A stretch of 64,000 nucleotides of DNA, taken from the NCBI GenBank assembly GCA_024405855.1, contig JAKSNZ010000002.1, positions 59,811 to 123,810 of the forward strand, read 5' to 3'. The position numbers and the translations under genes were made by a program. This stretch comes from Paludibacteraceae bacterium (GTDB lineage Bacteria > Bacteroidota > Bacteroidia > Bacteroidales > Paludibacteraceae). Below the pieces are notes generated by a model. That model was given only the letters and a program-made list of their open reading frames with translations. It was not told where the DNA came from and ran no database searches. Shown in pieces: positions 1-9,549 of the stretch (the stretch's first letter is position 1; each line of letters opens with the position of its first letter).

Positions 1-123
1 GACTTCCCTGGTTGGGACGGTTATTACAACGGTCATCAAATGTCATCTGATGACTATTGGTATCTTATTACCGTTGAGGAAATCAGAAAACAATATAACG
101 GACACTTTATACTTAAAAGATAA
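1..123 (+). CDS. C-terminal end of a type IX secretion (type B sorting domain) protein, partial
   Basis: The window opens inside a reading frame that ends with TAA at 121-123, leaving 40 visible residues. They contain WDGYYNG, then DDYWYLI, and end in GHFILKR. This is the pattern of the gliding-motility-associated C-terminal domain (type B sorting signal, CHU_C family), where a W-D-G-x-Y-N-G turn is followed by a Y-Y-x-I strand and a final G-x-hydrophobic-x-R strand. Such proteins are usually large surface or secreted proteins exported by the type IX system. The rest of the protein lies outside the window, so its function cannot be named. A PorP/SprF-family gene follows directly, a common pairing for type B cargo. 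Confidence 0.75.
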   Translation, partial: DFPGWDGYYNGHQMSSDDYWYLITVEEIRKQYNGHFILKR

Positions 124-141
124 AAAATCTGACTTTAAACT

Positions 142-1131
142 ATGAAATCACATAATAATATTATGAAAAAATATTTTTTGGCAGTAGTTGCGGCAACATT
201 GGGAATAGTTGCTCTGCATGCTCAAGAGGAGTTGATTTACAATCAGTATCATTTTAATTACTATTTGGTTAATCCGGCACTTGCAGGTGCGGAGCCTTGT
301 CATAGCCTTATGCTTACCAATAGAATGCAGTGGGTTGGTATGAAGGATTTTCCAATGACGCAACTTCTTACTTACAAAGGCAGAGTGTGGAAAAATGTAG
401 GTATTGGAGCATACGTTTATAATGACCGTAACGGTTATTCAAATCGTGCAGGAGGTCAGGCCACATTTGCCTATCATATTCCTTTGTCAAACGGGCGTAA
501 GTATTCTAAAAAGGCATCGTATGATCGTCAACTCTCATTTGGAGCATCTATCAAGGTTAATTATTTCTATATTAACACAAACAGACTTTACGCTGATGAC
601 CCTGCCGCTCAAGCGGACAATGCCTTTGCAAATACAAGCGGAATAGGACTTAACGCCAATGTTGGTGTATACTATAAGTCATACGGTGGTTTTGTAGGAC
701 TTTCCATTACAAATCTTGTTCCTACCACTTCAGATATATACGGCGATAAGGAGTTGCCTGCACCACTTACCGGATTCCTCTTTGGCGGTTATACATTTGA
801 TTTAGGACGTAACAGAGACAAATATCTTGAGCCAATGGCAATGCTAAAAATGAACAAGTATCTTGAGGTGAATATGGATTTGGGTCTTAAGTTTGGGCAA
901 GAGGTTGACAGAGATTGGGGCTATTGGGTTGAGCTTTCATATCGTCATTGTTGGAACAAGAACAATATTCAGGCAATGCTTCTTATGCCAATGTGCAGTT
1001 TCCATTGGAAAGGTCTTAATGTGGGCTACTCATTTGGATTGGATTTGAATAATCTGGTAACTCAAAATGGTGGGACGCATGAGATTATGATTGGGTATAC
1101 TTTCTGTCCGGTAAAGCACTTCTGCCGCTAA
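142..1131 (+). CDS. PorP/SprF family type IX secretion membrane protein
   Basis: Predicted outer-membrane beta-barrel of about 330 residues, the usual size for this family, which serves in type IX secretion and surface attachment of type B cargo. A signal peptide is present (hydrophobic stretch after MKKYF, predicted cleavage after ALHA, giving QEEL). The mature N-terminus has the family pattern Q-Y-x-F-N-Y-Y-L-V-NPALAG. The rest alternates short hydrophobic and aromatic strands typical of a barrel. An ATG at 163 would give a cleaner signal peptide and may be the real start. It lies 18 bases after the end of the type B sorted protein, so the pair is probably an operon. Several PorP paralogues exist in such genomes, so the gene need not be porP itself. 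Confidence 0.85.
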   Translation: MKSHNNIMKKYFLAVVAATLGIVALHAQEELIYNQYHFNYYLVNPALAGAEPCHSLMLTNRMQWVGMKDFPMTQLLTYKGRVWKNVGIGAYVYNDRNGYSNRAGGQATFAYHIPLSNGRKYSKKASYDRQLSFGASIKVNYFYINTNRLYADDPAAQADNAFANTSGIGLNANVGVYYKSYGGFVGLSITNLVPTTSDIYGDKELPAPLTGFLFGGYTFDLGRNRDKYLEPMAMLKMNKYLEVNMDLGLKFGQEVDRDWGYWVELSYRHCWNKNNIQAMLLMPMCSFHWKGLNVGYSFGLDLNNLVTQNGGTHEIMIGYTFCPVKHFCR

Positions 1132-1251
1132 AATTCATTTTATAAGGCAATTTTCTCGTCAGACTTCGTTTTCACAATCCTCATTTACAACAGTAAACTC
1201 CGGTTGTTCAAACTTCGTCTTCCTAAAACTTGCTCTTCTAAAATGAATTTT
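1130..1251. repeat. 13-bp inverted repeat spanning the porP-like/pfkB intergenic gap
   Basis: AAAATTCATTTTA at 1130-1142 is the exact reverse complement of TAAAATGAATTTT at 1239-1251. The arms enclose about 96 bases that hold two similar ACTTCGT-containing blocks. The left arm begins at the PorP stop codon and the right arm lies about 30 bases before the likely kinase start at 1282. No T-run marks it as a simple terminator, and no promoter consensus is obvious between the arms. Its function is unknown. Confidence 0.5.
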
Positions 1252-1281
1252 ACTCCAGTGGAGGACACAACTTCAAATATA

Positions 1282-2139
1282 ATGTTTGTTGTAGGTCTTG
1301 GTGAGGTTTTATGGGATTGCTTGCCTTCAGGCAGACAACTTGGCGGTGCTCCTGCAAATTTTGCGTATCATGTTTCTCAATTCGGGCTACCTGCCTGTGT
1401 TGTCAGTGCTATTGGCAATGATTCGTTAGGTCAGGAAATTGTAGATATTTTTGAATCCAAGCAAATTAATTTTAATTTGCCTAAAGTTAAGTATCCTACA
1501 GGTACAGTACAGGTTACTCTTGATGACAAGGGTATTCCAAACTATAACATTTGTGAAAATGTGGCTTGGGATAACATTCCGTTCTCTTCTCAGTTAAAGG
1601 AAATTGCAGAAAACGCATCGGCAGTGTGTTTTGGCTCTTTGGCTCAAAGAAATGAAGTGTCACGCAAAACCATATTGAGTTTTTTGAATGCTATGCCAAA
1701 AGATTCAAAAAAGGTTTTTGACATTAATTTGAGGCAAAATTATTACTCTAAACAAATAATATCTGAATCTCTTTCAATGAGTAATATCTTTAAGATAAAT
1801 GATGAGGAGTTGAATGTTTTGAAGGATATGTTTAACTACTCATGTGATGGAGAGACCTTGTGCCGTAGAATTATGGATGACTTTGACTTGGAAATGCTGG
1901 TGCTTACATGCGGAACTGACGGTAGTTATGTTTATAGTAGCATTACAAATGAGAGTTCATTTCTTCCTACTCCTAAGGTAAAGGTAGCGGATACGGTGGG
2001 GGCAGGTGATAGTTTTACTGCTGCGTTTGTGGCTTCTGTTTTGAAAGGAAAATCATTAGCGGATGCACACAGAATTGCAGTTGATGTTTCTGCTTATGTT
2101 TGCACGCAAAACGGTGCTATGCCATCTTATAAACAATGA
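1282..2139 (+). CDS. PfkB-family carbohydrate kinase (fructokinase-like)
   Basis: Ribokinase/PfkB sugar kinase of 285 residues, predicted to phosphorylate a sugar, probably fructose, with ATP in the cytoplasm. The start at 1282 gives the family N-terminus VVGLGEVLWD. An upstream in-frame ATG at 1204 adds 26 non-homologous residues and is unlikely. The substrate-side motif GGAPANFAYH is present near residue 23. The C-terminal PfkB signature is DTVGAGDSF, which contains the catalytic Asp and the anion-hole glycines, near residue 235. The GGAPAN form is typical of fructokinases in Bacteroidales, but substrate cannot be fixed from sequence. The stop overlaps the next gene's start (ATGA at 2136-2139), indicating translational coupling. 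Confidence 0.85.
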   Translation: MFVVGLGEVLWDCLPSGRQLGGAPANFAYHVSQFGLPACVVSAIGNDSLGQEIVDIFESKQINFNLPKVKYPTGTVQVTLDDKGIPNYNICENVAWDNIPFSSQLKEIAENASAVCFGSLAQRNEVSRKTILSFLNAMPKDSKKVFDINLRQNYYSKQIISESLSMSNIFKINDEELNVLKDMFNYSCDGETLCRRIMDDFDLEMLVLTCGTDGSYVYSSITNESSFLPTPKVKVADTVGAGDSFTAAFVASVLKGKSLADAHRIAVDVSAYVCTQNGAMPSYKQ

Positions 2140-3107
2140 AAATTGCAGATATAGAGTTTTCAAAGTATCCGGTGTTTCTGGCTCCTATGGAGGATGTCAC
2201 AAATCCTGATTTTCGTATGCTGTGCAAGCGGTTTGGGGCGGATATGGTATATACTGAATTCATCTCCTGCGATGCTCTGATTAGGGATATTCCACGCACT
2301 CTGCAGAAACTTACAATCAATGATGCGGAGCGTCCTGTGGCTATTCAGATTTATGGCAGAGAGCCTGAACCTATGGCTGAGGCAGCACGCATGGCAGAGA
2401 GTGCCAATCCTGATATTATAGACATAAATTTTGGCTGCCCTGTAAAGAAAGTAGCTGGGAAAGGTGCAGGTGCGGGTCTGCTAAGAGATATTCCAAAAAT
2501 GCTTGAGATAACACGGGCTGTGGTTAATGCAGTAAAAACGCCTGTTACAGTAAAGACACGTCTTGGTTGGGATGATGATAATAAGGTAATTGTTGACCTT
2601 GCAGAGCAGTTGCAAGACTGTGGTATTCAGGCACTTGCTATACATGGCAGGACACGTGCACAAATGTACAGGGGAGAGGCTGATTGGACACTTATAGGGG
2701 AGGTTAAGAATAATCAGAGAATGAGAATACCTATTATAGGTAATGGAGATATTACAACGCCTGAACGTGCCAAGGAGTGTTTTGACCATTATGGTGTTGA
2801 TGCTGTTATGGTAGGCAGGGCATCAATAGGCTGTCCGTGGGTATTCAGAGATATCAAGTACTATCTTGAAAATGGTAAAAAGGCTGAACCTCTTACCTTT
2901 GAAGAGAAAAAGGAGATAATAAAATCACAGGTTCAAAGCAGTATTGATTGGCTTGATGAGAGGCGCGGAATACTTCATGTACGTCGTCATTTGGCAGCCA
3001 CACCACTTTTCAAAGGCATTCCAAACTTTAAGGATACACGCATTGCAATGCTCCGTGCAGAAACAAAGGATGAACTATTCTCCATCATTGATTCCATACG
3101 CCTTTGA
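2136..3107 (+). CDS. dusB: tRNA-dihydrouridine synthase (DusB-like)
   Basis: FMN-dependent reduction of uridine to dihydrouridine in the tRNA D-loop, using NAD(P)H. The protein is 323 residues, normal for DusB. The Dus TIM-barrel start is seen as FLAPMEDVTNPDFR near residue 15. The signature INFGCPVKKVAGKGAGAGLL near residue 100 contains the catalytic Cys, and GNGDI and VMVGRASIG are the FMN phosphate-binding strands. It is translationally coupled to the sugar kinase by an ATGA overlap. Assignment to DusB rather than another Dus class rests on the KKVAGKGAGAGLL stretch and general length. Confidence 0.88.
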   Translation: MKIADIEFSKYPVFLAPMEDVTNPDFRMLCKRFGADMVYTEFISCDALIRDIPRTLQKLTINDAERPVAIQIYGREPEPMAEAARMAESANPDIIDINFGCPVKKVAGKGAGAGLLRDIPKMLEITRAVVNAVKTPVTVKTRLGWDDDNKVIVDLAEQLQDCGIQALAIHGRTRAQMYRGEADWTLIGEVKNNQRMRIPIIGNGDITTPERAKECFDHYGVDAVMVGRASIGCPWVFRDIKYYLENGKKAEPLTFEEKKEIIKSQVQSSIDWLDERRGILHVRRHLAATPLFKGIPNFKDTRIAMLRAETKDELFSIIDSIRL

Positions 3108-3157
3108 AATAACATTATAAATGTGTATTTTTGCAAACGGATAGAGAAAATCAGTTT

Positions 3158-4399
3158 ATGAACATAAATGATTTTGAAATAATGGCTCCTGTAGGGAGTT
3201 GGGAGAGTTTGGCGGCAGCCATAAAGGCTGGAGCCGATTCTGTGTATTTTGGTATTGAGAACCTGAATATGCGTAGCCATTCCTCCAATAACTTTACAAC
3301 AGAAGACCTAAAGGAGATAGTGCGTATATGCCGTGAGCATAATGTAAAGTCATATCTTACAGTCAATACCATAATATATGATGAAGATATTGACCTGATG
3401 CACCAAATAGTGGACGTGGCAAAAGAGAGTGGTGTGTCAGCCATTATTGCGTGTGATATTGCAGTTATGCAGTACGCTTTTTCAAAAGGTGTGGAGGTTC
3501 ACTTATCCACTCAACTTAACATATCAAATGTAGAGGCTCTTAAGTTTTATGCAAGGTTCTCTGATGTGGTGGTGCTTGCAAGGGAGCTTAATTTAGAGCA
3601 GGTAAAGAGAATTCATGAGGTTATAGAAAAAGAGAATATTTGCGGTGTAAGCGGTGCAAAGATACGTATTGAGATGTTTTGCCATGGGGCTCTGTGCATG
3701 GCTGTAAGCGGTAAATGTTATTTAAGTCTGCATGAAACCGCACGTTCCGCCAATCGTGGTGCATGTATGCAGATATGCAGGCGTGGATATACCGTAACTG
3801 ACCGTGAGACAGGAGAGCAACTTGACATTGACAACAAATATATAATGTCGCCAAAGGACTTGAAAACCATTCATTTCATAAACAAAATGATGGACGCAGG
3901 TGTGCGTGTTTTCAAGATAGAGGGGCGTGCAAGGGGTGCTGAATATGTTAAGACAGTGGTGGAGTGCTACAAAGATGCAATAAAAAGTGTTATTGATGGC
4001 ACATATTCAGAAGATAAGATAAGCAAATGGGATTATCGTTTAAGTGAAGTCTTTAACCGTGGATTCTGGAATGGCTACTATTTAGGTCAAAGGTTGGGCG
4101 AATGGAGTCATAACTATGGCTCTCAGGCAACGCTTCGCAAAATTTACATTGGTAAGGTTACAAACTATTTCAAGAATATTAATGTGGCAGAGTTCCTTAT
4201 GGAGGCACAGGCACTGCACAAAGGTGACAGAGTTCTTGTTACAGGGGTTACAACAGGGGCGTATGAAGCAGTGGCTGAAGACATTAGACTTGAGGACGGA
4301 ACATCGGCAGAAGAGGTGTCAAAAGGTATGGTGTTCTCAATGAAAACTACAGAAACACTGCATAGGAATGACAAACTTTATTTATTGGAGAGCAATTAA
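3158..4399 (+). CDS. Peptidase U32 family protein (YegQ/TrhP-like)
   Basis: A 413-residue U32-family protein. Members of this size (YegQ/TrhP, RlhA) are now tied to prephenate-dependent hydroxylation of tRNA or rRNA uridines or cytidines rather than proteolysis. The N-terminal motif MAPVGSWESLAAAIKAGAD and the U32 signature are both visible. The signature runs E-M-F-C-H-G-A-L-C-M-A-V-S-G-K-C-Y-L-S, followed by more cysteines (RGACMQICR), which probably hold an iron-sulphur cluster. The ATG at 3158 is preferred over an upstream TTG at 3131. It sits after a Dus tRNA-modification gene, which agrees with a tRNA role, but the exact substrate is inferred. Confidence 0.85.
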   Translation: MNINDFEIMAPVGSWESLAAAIKAGADSVYFGIENLNMRSHSSNNFTTEDLKEIVRICREHNVKSYLTVNTIIYDEDIDLMHQIVDVAKESGVSAIIACDIAVMQYAFSKGVEVHLSTQLNISNVEALKFYARFSDVVVLARELNLEQVKRIHEVIEKENICGVSGAKIRIEMFCHGALCMAVSGKCYLSLHETARSANRGACMQICRRGYTVTDRETGEQLDIDNKYIMSPKDLKTIHFINKMMDAGVRVFKIEGRARGAEYVKTVVECYKDAIKSVIDGTYSEDKISKWDYRLSEVFNRGFWNGYYLGQRLGEWSHNYGSQATLRKIYIGKVTNYFKNINVAEFLMEAQALHKGDRVLVTGVTTGAYEAVAEDIRLEDGTSAEEVSKGMVFSMKTTETLHRNDKLYLLESN

Positions 4400-4411
4400 T
4401 TCTATTATCGT

Positions 4412-7400
4412 ATGAAAAAACCTCTGAAAATATCAGTAATAACGCTTGTCTCACTTGTGGGGCTTGCGTTAGTTTTAATTATAGCGGTAGTTTGTACTAT
4501 TCAAATTGCACTCAAGCCTGAGCAGGGCAATAAGCTGCTTGACAAATATCTGCCTCAGTTTGTAAATGTGGAGGCTCAATATGACTCCATAAACCTTGAT
4601 ATTGTAAAGAGTTGGCCTTACGTTAATCTGAATATTGACGGCTTGCTCATTAAGACTCTTGCATTTGGAGACCCTGACACTCTGCTTTATGTAAGCAGTT
4701 TGGGAGCAAAGGCAAATGCCGGGGGCTTTATTACAAGTGGAGATATTGCAGTTCCGTATCTGCGTTTGAATGGCGTATATGTAAAGGCACAGAAAAAGGA
4801 TAGCGTGTATAGTTGGGATGTGGTGGCACCATCTGATGAACCGGAAGATACAACCGCTCTCTCCTTGCCAAGAATTATTGCTGACACGCTTCAAATTGAA
4901 CCTGTTAGGCTTGTGTTCAGGGATATGGACTCCCATTTTATGGCAGATGCCAAAGGGTTAGGTATAAATGCGTATAGCACAGAGATTTTGCCTGAACACA
5001 TAAAAACATTTTTAGAAATGGGAATAGACAGCACCGTTTATGCTGATACCACTATTAACAGAATATGTAATGTAAATAATTTCAAATTAACGCTAAATGC
5101 GTTCCGCAACGATACCATTACAAATCTTTTTCTGTTTAACGCAAAATCAGACGATATATGTTTAAGGGATAGCACATTCAATATTGAGCGCACATCACTT
5201 GATGTTTACGCATCGGCGTACGCGGATAGTGCATTTAAGAAATATAAAATAGATACAGTTGGGGTAAAAATTGATGAAACATCACTTTATGTAAAGGGTG
5301 TGGTGGCTCCTGAGTTCTCTGACACTCTTGCCGTTGGATTTGAAAATCTTTTGGTCTCTTTGGATTGTCCTTCACTATGGAGACTGAAGTCATTTGTGCC
5401 TTCCAAATATTCAAAAACGGTGGATAAACTTGTTTTTGACGGGGCTGTGAATGTAAATGCAAAGGCAAACGGATTGTATAAAGGTAGCAAACTGCCTGTG
5501 GTTGAGGCTGATATAAATGTTTCAAAACTGAATGGCGGTTTCAAAAAGTATAGTCAGCGTATTACGTGTATTGACCTTAAGGCAAACGGCAGATATAATC
5601 AGAATGTTAAGGATTCAACTTTTGTAAACATTGACAAGTTCTTTGTTGATGCGGAAAAGAATTCAGTAAACCTTTCAGGTTATGCTTGTTACAAAGGTGG
5701 AAAAGAGTATGTTGATTTGTCATTGCTCTCAAAACTTAATCTCAAGGTAATTAATGAATTCTATAAGTTTGACCCTAAACAGAAGATGGCAGGTACTCTT
5801 GATATTGATGTAAGCGGTAACTGTTTTATTGATGACATTCTGAAAAAGAACTTATATAAATTGTTTACAAAAACAGTTATTACAGGTGATAATATCGGGG
5901 TTCTTATTCCATCCCAGAAACTTGGTGTATATGTGGATTCATTGCGTTTTACTTTGAATACAAACACTTCAAACGCATACGGTGGCATTCAAAAGCGTAC
6001 ATTCACAGCCGCTGATACTGCAAGGCTCAAGTCTATGTCAAAAATGTTTGAGGGCAGACTTTCAAATAAGGCAAAAGTTGCAAGAGTAGGCATGAATGAC
6101 ACAGTGCTTCTTAATTCAAGACTGTCATTCAGTTCGCTGAATGTGTGGTATCAAAAAAGAATAAAGGCAAAGTCTGAACGATTCTCAATCTCTCTTTCCG
6201 CTGATGATATAGAGCCTAAGAAAGTGCCTATGTTGCGTGCCTCTGTAAATTTTGGAGGGTTGGACATTACTGCTGATGATTCTTTGAAATTTACAGGTAA
6301 AAGGATGATGGCTTCAGTCAATATGGGCAAGAACGCCTCAAGGCCTAATGTTCCGGCTGTGTCATTAAGGGTATCGTTGGATTCAATTCTTGCTTGTAGT
6401 CCGGGAGCGTGTGCGGTTTTGGACAGGACAAGTATGAATGTGTCAATATCTCCAAGAATGAGATTAGGCATTAGGCGTGGCATGACTGCCTCACAAAGGG
6501 ACAGTGCAATTGCCACCTCAAAGGAGAAGATTATGGATTTGCCTGCTCTATTGATGCTTGCTGACACCCTTTCCAAGTCTGAGGACGCCATGGACCTGTA
6601 CTTAAAGAGGTTCTCAAATGGTGCAACTCTTACCTCAAAGAGGCTTAAACTGATGGATGCTGATTTCCCATTGAGAACTTCGGTAAGCAATCTTGATTTG
6701 GAAATGAATGATGACACCATCAGGCTTAATAATGTGAAACCTCGCATTGGGCGTAGTTCGGTTACGCTTAACGGTACTGTTACAAATTTCAGAAATTATC
6801 TGTTACGTAACAGAATGTTGAAGGCTAACTTCTCTCTTCATTCAAAACGCATTGACTTGAACCAACTTATGCGTGCTATGAATGAATATGACAAGAGACA
6901 GCAGGAGAAAGGTTTGGGTGCCGGTGAAGAGATGGAGAAAAATGTGCAGATGGCAGTGGATTCTAATGATTCTGAGATTGAGGCATCGTCAGATTCAGTT
7001 GATATACAAGGCATTGTAGTAATTCCTAAAAATATTGACTTTAGATTTAATGCTGAAATAGACACCCTTAAGTTCTCAAAAATGAACTTATCTGACTTCA
7101 AAGGTTTTGTTACAATAAGGAACAGTAGGCTCAGAATAAAGGAACTTTCAACTTCAACTGAAGTTGGCAAGGCAAAAATGAATGTCATGTATGCGTGTGC
7201 GGTGCCTGATTCCGCAAATGCTATGGTGGCACTGTCAATGGATAGTGTTCAGGTTGGCGATATTGTTACTTATATGCCTGAACTTGATTCCATTATGCCT
7301 ATGTTAAGGTCTTTCTCAGGTAGTGTGGAGGCTGATGCTTCAGCACAGGTGACGCTTGACCCTAATTTCAATATTGTACTGCCATCAGTTAATGCCGCTC

Positions 7401-7840
7401 TGCGTTTGCGTGGCGATTCTCTTGTTCTGCTTGACGGTGAAACATTCACTCAAATTGCCAAGTTGCTTATGTTTAACAAGAAGACACAGAATAGGATTGA
7501 CAGTGTAAGTGTTGAGGTTATTGTAAAGAACAATGAGGTTCAGATTTATCCGTTTATGGTGGGTATGGATAAGTACAGACTTGGAGTTGGTGGTACACAG
7601 AATCTTGATATGAGTTTTAATTATCATATTGTAGTGTTGAAACCTACCATACTAAGTGCCATTGGACTTGATGTGTATGGTAAGGATTATGACAATATCA
7701 AGTTTAAGTTGACATCACCTAAATTCAAAGGATTTGATGTCTCTATAGGCAGTGGCGGAAATCTTATTAAAACATCAAATGTTGATATCAGGCAACTGAT
7801 GTATGATACAATGCTTGATGCCATACTGAAGGAAGAATAG
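4412..7840 (+). CDS. AsmA-like inner-membrane protein, large
   Basis: 1142-residue protein with one N-terminal membrane anchor (residues about 8-30) and the rest predicted to be periplasmic. The start (LDKYLPQFVNVEAQYDSINL followed by a PYVNLNI segment) matches AsmA-like proteins of Bacteroidota. The long repetitive beta-rich middle and the C-terminal block with DVYGKDYDNIKFKL also fit. AsmA-like proteins are thought to be bridge-like lipid carriers between the inner and outer membrane or factors in outer-membrane homeostasis; that role is inference here. It follows the U32 gene by 12 bases and is probably co-transcribed. Confidence 0.8.
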   Translation: MKKPLKISVITLVSLVGLALVLIIAVVCTIQIALKPEQGNKLLDKYLPQFVNVEAQYDSINLDIVKSWPYVNLNIDGLLIKTLAFGDPDTLLYVSSLGAKANAGGFITSGDIAVPYLRLNGVYVKAQKKDSVYSWDVVAPSDEPEDTTALSLPRIIADTLQIEPVRLVFRDMDSHFMADAKGLGINAYSTEILPEHIKTFLEMGIDSTVYADTTINRICNVNNFKLTLNAFRNDTITNLFLFNAKSDDICLRDSTFNIERTSLDVYASAYADSAFKKYKIDTVGVKIDETSLYVKGVVAPEFSDTLAVGFENLLVSLDCPSLWRLKSFVPSKYSKTVDKLVFDGAVNVNAKANGLYKGSKLPVVEADINVSKLNGGFKKYSQRITCIDLKANGRYNQNVKDSTFVNIDKFFVDAEKNSVNLSGYACYKGGKEYVDLSLLSKLNLKVINEFYKFDPKQKMAGTLDIDVSGNCFIDDILKKNLYKLFTKTVITGDNIGVLIPSQKLGVYVDSLRFTLNTNTSNAYGGIQKRTFTAADTARLKSMSKMFEGRLSNKAKVARVGMNDTVLLNSRLSFSSLNVWYQKRIKAKSERFSISLSADDIEPKKVPMLRASVNFGGLDITADDSLKFTGKRMMASVNMGKNASRPNVPAVSLRVSLDSILACSPGACAVLDRTSMNVSISPRMRLGIRRGMTASQRDSAIATSKEKIMDLPALLMLADTLSKSEDAMDLYLKRFSNGATLTSKRLKLMDADFPLRTSVSNLDLEMNDDTIRLNNVKPRIGRSSVTLNGTVTNFRNYLLRNRMLKANFSLHSKRIDLNQLMRAMNEYDKRQQEKGLGAGEEMEKNVQMAVDSNDSEIEASSDSVDIQGIVVIPKNIDFRFNAEIDTLKFSKMNLSDFKGFVTIRNSRLRIKELSTSTEVGKAKMNVMYACAVPDSANAMVALSMDSVQVGDIVTYMPELDSIMPMLRSFSGSVEADASAQVTLDPNFNIVLPSVNAALRLRGDSLVLLDGETFTQIAKLLMFNKKTQNRIDSVSVEVIVKNNEVQIYPFMVGMDKYRLGVGGTQNLDMSFNYHIVVLKPTILSAIGLDVYGKDYDNIKFKLTSPKFKGFDVSIGSGGNLIKTSNVDIRQLMYDTMLDAILKEE

Positions 7841-7870
7841 TTAAAATATGTTAAAATATAGTACTATGTA

Positions 7871-7901
7871 TTGCAAGGTAGCAAAAGTTTGACTAACTTT
7901 G
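7871..7901 (+). promoter_or_regulatory. Promoter of the padR-pspC-polA group
   Basis: A -7 element TAACTTTG lies at 7894-7901 and a -33-like TTG at 7871-7873, 20 bases apart. This fits the Bacteroidota primary sigma consensus. The PadR start codon is 22 bases downstream. Confidence 0.6.
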
Positions 7902-7922
7902 CATCGTGGTTAATAAATAGGT

Positions 7923-8261
7923 ATGATAGAGCAGGCTTTAATTGAAAACATGAGTTCCCAAATGCGTAAAGGCATTTTGGAATATAGTGTTCTGTTGCTT
8001 ATAAAGCGTAAGGCTTCATACACAACAGACATTATTGAGGAACTGAAAAAGGCTCAATTGATAGTAGTGGAGGGAACTCTCTATCCACTACTAAGCCGGC
8101 TCAAGAACAACGGCATTCTTACCTACGAATGGGTGGAGTCAACTCAGGGCCCGCCTCGTAAGTATTACAAACTTACTGAAGACGGAGAGAAACTGCTTGC
8201 TGAAATGGAGACCACGTGGAGTGCAATAAGTCAGACAGTAGGACAAATAAAACAATTATAG
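7923..8261 (+). CDS. PadR family transcriptional regulator
   Basis: Winged-helix DNA-binding repressor of 112 residues. It shows the PadR core: RKGILEYSVLLLI, Y-T-T-D-I-I-E-E-L, then GTLYPLLSRLKNNGILTYEW and GPPRKYYKLTEDGEKLL. It is a short, PF03551-only type, as usual when paired with a PspC-domain membrane protein. The next gene begins 1 base after its stop, so the two form one unit. In related genomes this pair is an envelope-stress style module, and autoregulation through the promoter at 7871-7901 is likely but not shown. Confidence 0.9.
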   Translation: MIEQALIENMSSQMRKGILEYSVLLLIKRKASYTTDIIEELKKAQLIVVEGTLYPLLSRLKNNGILTYEWVESTQGPPRKYYKLTEDGEKLLAEMETTWSAISQTVGQIKQL

Positions 8262-8262
8262 T

Positions 8263-9549
8263 ATGAATACAACAGTAAACATTAATCTTAACGGAATGGC
8301 ATTCATAATCAATGAGGATGCCTATAAGAAGTTGCAGTCTTACATCAGTGAAGTGGAAAAGGCGTATGCTGATGATAAGGAGGTGGTGCGTGACATTGAA
8401 AGCAGATTGGCAGAACTATTTAGTGATTATTTGGCAAAACTGAATATTCAAGTGGTTTCAATTGAAGAGGTTGAACGTGCTATTGAACAGATTGGCAAGC
8501 CGTCACAAATGAACGGAGAAACACCTGTTTCAGATAAAAAGGTTTCAAAAAAACTATACAGAGATACAATAAAAGGCTTTATTGGTGGTGTATCCAGCGG
8601 TCTTGCTGAATATATAGGTATGGATGTGTCACTTGTAAGAGTACTTTGGGTTATATTGTTTCTTGTAGCCAACGGAGTGGCGGCTATTGCATATCTTATT
8701 TTCTGGATAGTTGTACCTGATGCCGCTACTCCTACACAACGCCTTGAAATGAAAGGAAAACCAATAACCACTGAAAATGTTCAGGCAGAGAGTACTGAAA
8801 TTATTGGAGGAAACAAACCATCAGGTTGTTTGAGTACATGTGCTAAGATTTTAGTTGTTATGTTAGCAGCAATTCCTATTGTTGGTTTCGCTATTATTAT
8901 ACTATTTCTGTTAGGTGTATTCGGCTTTACCGGATTGCTTATGACGGCTCCTATTGCCTCAGGTTTTGCTTCTATAATTTTGATAATATCGTTGTGTTTG
9001 GTATTTATATGTCCTATTGTTGCCCTCATTTATCTTGGAGTGAATCTAAAGAACAGAGATGAAATGGACAGTTCAAGCAAAAAGCGTCAGATAATTGTGT
9101 ACAGCATTATTGCCGCACTATGGATTGCAAGTTTATGCTGCCTGTTTTTTAATTATCATACAATATCTGATAATGTAGGAGATTGGTATGAGGGAAGATA
9201 TGATGGTGATTATGACGACAATGCGGTTGCCCCTGCTTCATATTCTATTGTGTTGATAACAAACTATTGTGGTGATTACGCTCCAGCAGTTTCAGGAACC
9301 GCAAATTCATGGGGAGTTACGCCAATGAAAAAGATTTCTGACAATCATTGGCAGGCTGAGATAGGTACTGATGAATATAATCAGATAAAGTTCCAGGATA
9401 CAAAAGGCAACTGGAGTAATGAAATAGAGTTCTACGATGCTGAGACTCGCTCTTGGCAGAAAATGGAGAATATTAATCTTAGTTTTGACTCCATACAGGA
9501 GTTTGATTTTACAGACACAATTTTATACAGATGGAGCGGTTGTTTCTAA
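8263..9549 (+). CDS. PspC-domain membrane protein with an unusual extracytoplasmic tail
   Basis: 428 residues. The N-terminal 80 residues are a conserved cytoplasmic segment (NINLNGMAFIINEDAYKKL, with an acidic helical region). Residues about 103-152 form a PspC domain (RDTIKGFIGGVSSGLAEYIG, then a membrane helix ending IFWIVVPDA). Three more membrane helices follow (residues about 188-305). The last about 110 residues look like a beta-sandwich of the starch-binding/E-set kind, with NSWGVTPM, HWQAEI, IKFQD and NWSNEIEF. The end overlaps the polA start by 19 bases. The tail is not part of ordinary PspC proteins and its ligand is unknown. Confidence 0.8.
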   Translation: MNTTVNINLNGMAFIINEDAYKKLQSYISEVEKAYADDKEVVRDIESRLAELFSDYLAKLNIQVVSIEEVERAIEQIGKPSQMNGETPVSDKKVSKKLYRDTIKGFIGGVSSGLAEYIGMDVSLVRVLWVILFLVANGVAAIAYLIFWIVVPDAATPTQRLEMKGKPITTENVQAESTEIIGGNKPSGCLSTCAKILVVMLAAIPIVGFAIIILFLLGVFGFTGLLMTAPIASGFASIILIISLCLVFICPIVALIYLGVNLKNRDEMDSSSKKRQIIVYSIIAALWIASLCCLFFNYHTISDNVGDWYEGRYDGDYDDNAVAPASYSIVLITNYCGDYAPAVSGTANSWGVTPMKKISDNHWQAEIGTDEYNQIKFQDTKGNWSNEIEFYDAETRSWQKMENINLSFDSIQEFDFTDTILYRWSGCF

